Shown here piece by piece: positions 4,370 to 5,558 of a DNA stretch of 5,558 nucleotides. A model generated the notes under the pieces. That model was given only the letters and a program-made list of their open reading frames with translations, searched no databases and was not told the origin of the DNA. Made by a program: the position numbers and the translations under genes. Source of the DNA: Candidatus Acetothermia bacterium (GTDB lineage Bacteria > Bipolaricaulota > Bipolaricaulia > RBG-16-55-9 > JANLFV01); NCBI GenBank assembly GCA_028275195.1, contig JAPWVC010000086.1, forward strand, positions 1 to 5,558, in the 5' to 3' direction. Numbering within the stretch: the first letter of the stretch is position 1; every line of letters starts with the position of its first letter.

Positions 4370-5512
4370 ATGGCTCGACCGATACTGCGAGCGCGGGAAG
4401 AGCGCCTCTCTCGGCTCCTTTCGAGCTCAAGCGATGAGGCCGGAGTAGCCTTTTACGAGCTCCGAGACGAGGCGGGCCCTACCTCCGGCTTCCGGAGGTT
4501 CATCTTCTCCACACCCGAGAGTCGGAGCGTCTGCAACTGCCCCGAGATCGTCGGCTTTGAGTTCACCAATACGCTCAAGCTCGCCCTGACCAAGGCCCTC
4601 AAGGCCTTCCCTGAGAGGGCCAAGGTCGCGGCCTTCGACGAGAACTCGATCCTGGTCTTCAACATCCTGCGGGGCGGGCTGAACTTCAAGCTCCGCGACG
4701 CACTCTACCATGCCTTCGGGTTCAACCGGACGAAGTCCTCCTTCGTCAGCTCCCATCGGCTCCTTTCAGGCGGGGAGTGGAAGATCGTGGAGAATGGCTA
4801 CAAGAAGATCAAGATCCCCGACGGCTCGAACATCTTCATGGGGGACATCGTCGCGACCGGGGCCAGCCTGAAGAACGCCCTCGAGGAGATCTGCGGCTTC
4901 CTCGAGGAGACGGGGCGGGGGCTCCGGAACTTCTTCCTCTTCACCATCGGGACGGAGAACGCCGAGCGGATCCTGAGCCAATTCGACCGGCGGTTCCGGG
5001 AGCTCTCCCCCACTTATGAGAATACCTACCTCTTTTATATCGAGGGGCGATTCGGCCTGGCCCGGGCCGATTCCCCCCTGAGGATTAAAGTCGAGGATAC
5101 CGATCTATTGAGGCATCCCGCCCTCCTAGCCCCGGAGTTCGAGCTCTCTCAGTATGAGGCCCTTGCCCACCCGCTGGAGCGGTGTGTCGTCTACGACGGC
5201 GGCTCGCGCTCGTTCGACATCGAGGAATACTTCGAGGATGTGGCCTCCTACTGGCGAGAGCTCCTCCGGCTAGCCGAGGGAGGAGCGACCCTCCTCGATC
5301 TCCTCTGCGAGCGCTGGCCGGAGCGGGAATACGGCTCATTCGAGGAGTTCGCCGCGGAGAAGGCCCGGGCTTGGGAGGGGGTCGGGGAGCCCTTCCTCCG
5401 CGAGCTCTTTTCCAGGAAGCGCGAGCGCTGGGAAGAGGACTTCTTGAGATGGGCCCGCAAACCGGAGGCGCTCGCTTTACTCTGCCACGAGCGGCTGGCA
5501 AAGCTGAAGTGA
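4370..5512 (+). CDS. Type I phosphoribosyltransferase-like protein with unknown C-terminal extension
   Basis: This 380-residue, probably cytoplasmic protein has an N-terminal half that looks like a type I phosphoribosyltransferase closest in layout to uracil phosphoribosyltransferase. ILVFNILRGGLNFKLRDAL (94-112) parallels the VPILRAGLGM loop. NRTKSSFVSSHR (119-130) sits where the flexible loop would be. IFMGDIVATGASL (155-167) parallels VVDPMLATGGS, the PRPP-binding loop. The first acidic residue of that loop is Gly158, leaving Asp159. The C-terminal uracil-binding PGxGDAGDR motif of true uracil enzymes is absent. Residues 270-380 form a charged, helix-rich extension that I do not recognise. 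Two cysteines (C54, C56) lie in VCNCPE. ATG 4370 is the only ATG, GTG or TTG in frame before Met157, and an in-frame TGA at 4331 blocks extension, so the start is secure even without a ribosome site. The substrate is unknown, and loss of enzymatic activity is possible. Confidence 0.75.
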   Translation: MARPILRAREERLSRLLSSSSDEAGVAFYELRDEAGPTSGFRRFIFSTPESRSVCNCPEIVGFEFTNTLKLALTKALKAFPERAKVAAFDENSILVFNILRGGLNFKLRDALYHAFGFNRTKSSFVSSHRLLSGGEWKIVENGYKKIKIPDGSNIFMGDIVATGASLKNALEEICGFLEETGRGLRNFFLFTIGTENAERILSQFDRRFRELSPTYENTYLFYIEGRFGLARADSPLRIKVEDTDLLRHPALLAPEFELSQYEALAHPLERCVVYDGGSRSFDIEEYFEDVASYWRELLRLAEGGATLLDLLCERWPEREYGSFEEFAAEKARAWEGVGEPFLRELFSRKRERWEEDFLRWARKPEALALLCHERLAKLK

Positions 5513-5525
5513 ATGAAGGCCGACC

Positions 5526-5558
5526 ATGCCAGAGGTCCATACCGAGCTAGAGCGGGAG
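5526..5558 (+). CDS. Start of a downstream gene, product unknown (partial)
   Basis: The ATG at 5526 opens a frame reading MPEVHTELERE up to the window edge. Its codons follow the local preference for G or C in third position. GAAGG (5515-5519) is a reasonable Shine-Dalgarno 6 bases upstream. It begins 13 bases after the phosphoribosyltransferase stop, so the two are probably in one operon. The alternative ATG at 5513 overlaps that stop by one base (TGAATG), but it reads through codons unlike those of the neighbouring genes. Eleven residues are too few to name a family. Confidence 0.5.
   Translation, partial: MPEVHTELERE

Noticed and set aside
3867..4430. Minus-strand open frame (187 residues) across the small membrane protein
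   Set aside because: The product is Leu/Pro/Asp-rich antisense without recognisable domains, and it runs through two plus-strand promoters. The plus-strand gene has its own promoter, ribosome site and coherent topology.
5085..5540. Minus-strand open frame and overlapping plus-strand frames at the end of the phosphoribosyltransferase gene
   Set aside because: All give Arg/Pro/Ser- or Arg/Gly-rich translations typical of GC-rich shadow frames. The 4370-5512 frame keeps the amino acid and codon pattern seen in the other genes here.
1..5558. CRISPR array, tRNA, mobile element or toxin-antitoxin pair
   Set aside because: No regularly spaced repeats, tRNA-like cloverleaf, transposase or terminal inverted repeats were seen. 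The small membrane protein is single and has no partner of toxin-antitoxin form.

Overview
The window is a GC-rich, densely packed stretch of what is most likely a bacterial chromosome. The evidence for a bacterium is Shine-Dalgarno sequences before several starts, overlapping stop/start codons, and three sigma70-like promoters in the only two intergenic gaps. Codon use strongly favours C or G at third positions and AGG/CGG for arginine. Proteins are compact and rich in Glu, Arg and Lys, which would fit a thermophile, but the phylum cannot be assigned from the sequence alone. No RNA gene, CRISPR array, insertion sequence or phage gene is visible.

Region 1 (1-2624, + strand) is a tight operon. 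It holds the C-terminal part of a FadN-type 3-hydroxyacyl-CoA dehydrogenase/enoyl-CoA hydratase, a GlcD/D-lactate-dehydrogenase-family flavoprotein starting 5 bases later, and a LysE/RhtB-family exporter whose ATG overlaps the flavoprotein stop (TGATG). The set combines beta-oxidation, 2-hydroxyacid oxidation and small-molecule efflux, so a link to the catabolism and export of organic or amino acids is plausible but inferred.

Region 2 (2597-3745, - strand) is a 12-TM major facilitator transporter of the fosmidomycin-resistance (Fsr) type. Its 3' end overlaps the LysE gene tail to tail by 28 bp. It has its own promoter and a strong ribosome binding site.

Region 3 (3746-4265, + strand) is a divergent promoter region followed by a 123-residue protein. 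That protein has two predicted membrane helices and a cytoplasmic-type charged tail made of two tandem 25-residue repeats that fit a coiled coil.

Region 4 (4266-5558, + strand) is a 104-bp gap containing two small inverted repeats and a near-consensus promoter. The promoter lies so close to the next ATG that the mRNA should be essentially leaderless. It drives a 380-residue type I phosphoribosyltransferase-like protein with a variant PRPP loop and a long unrecognised C-terminal extension. A further gene begins 13 bases after its stop and runs off the window. This last unit is the least explained part of the window and the best candidate for undescribed biology.
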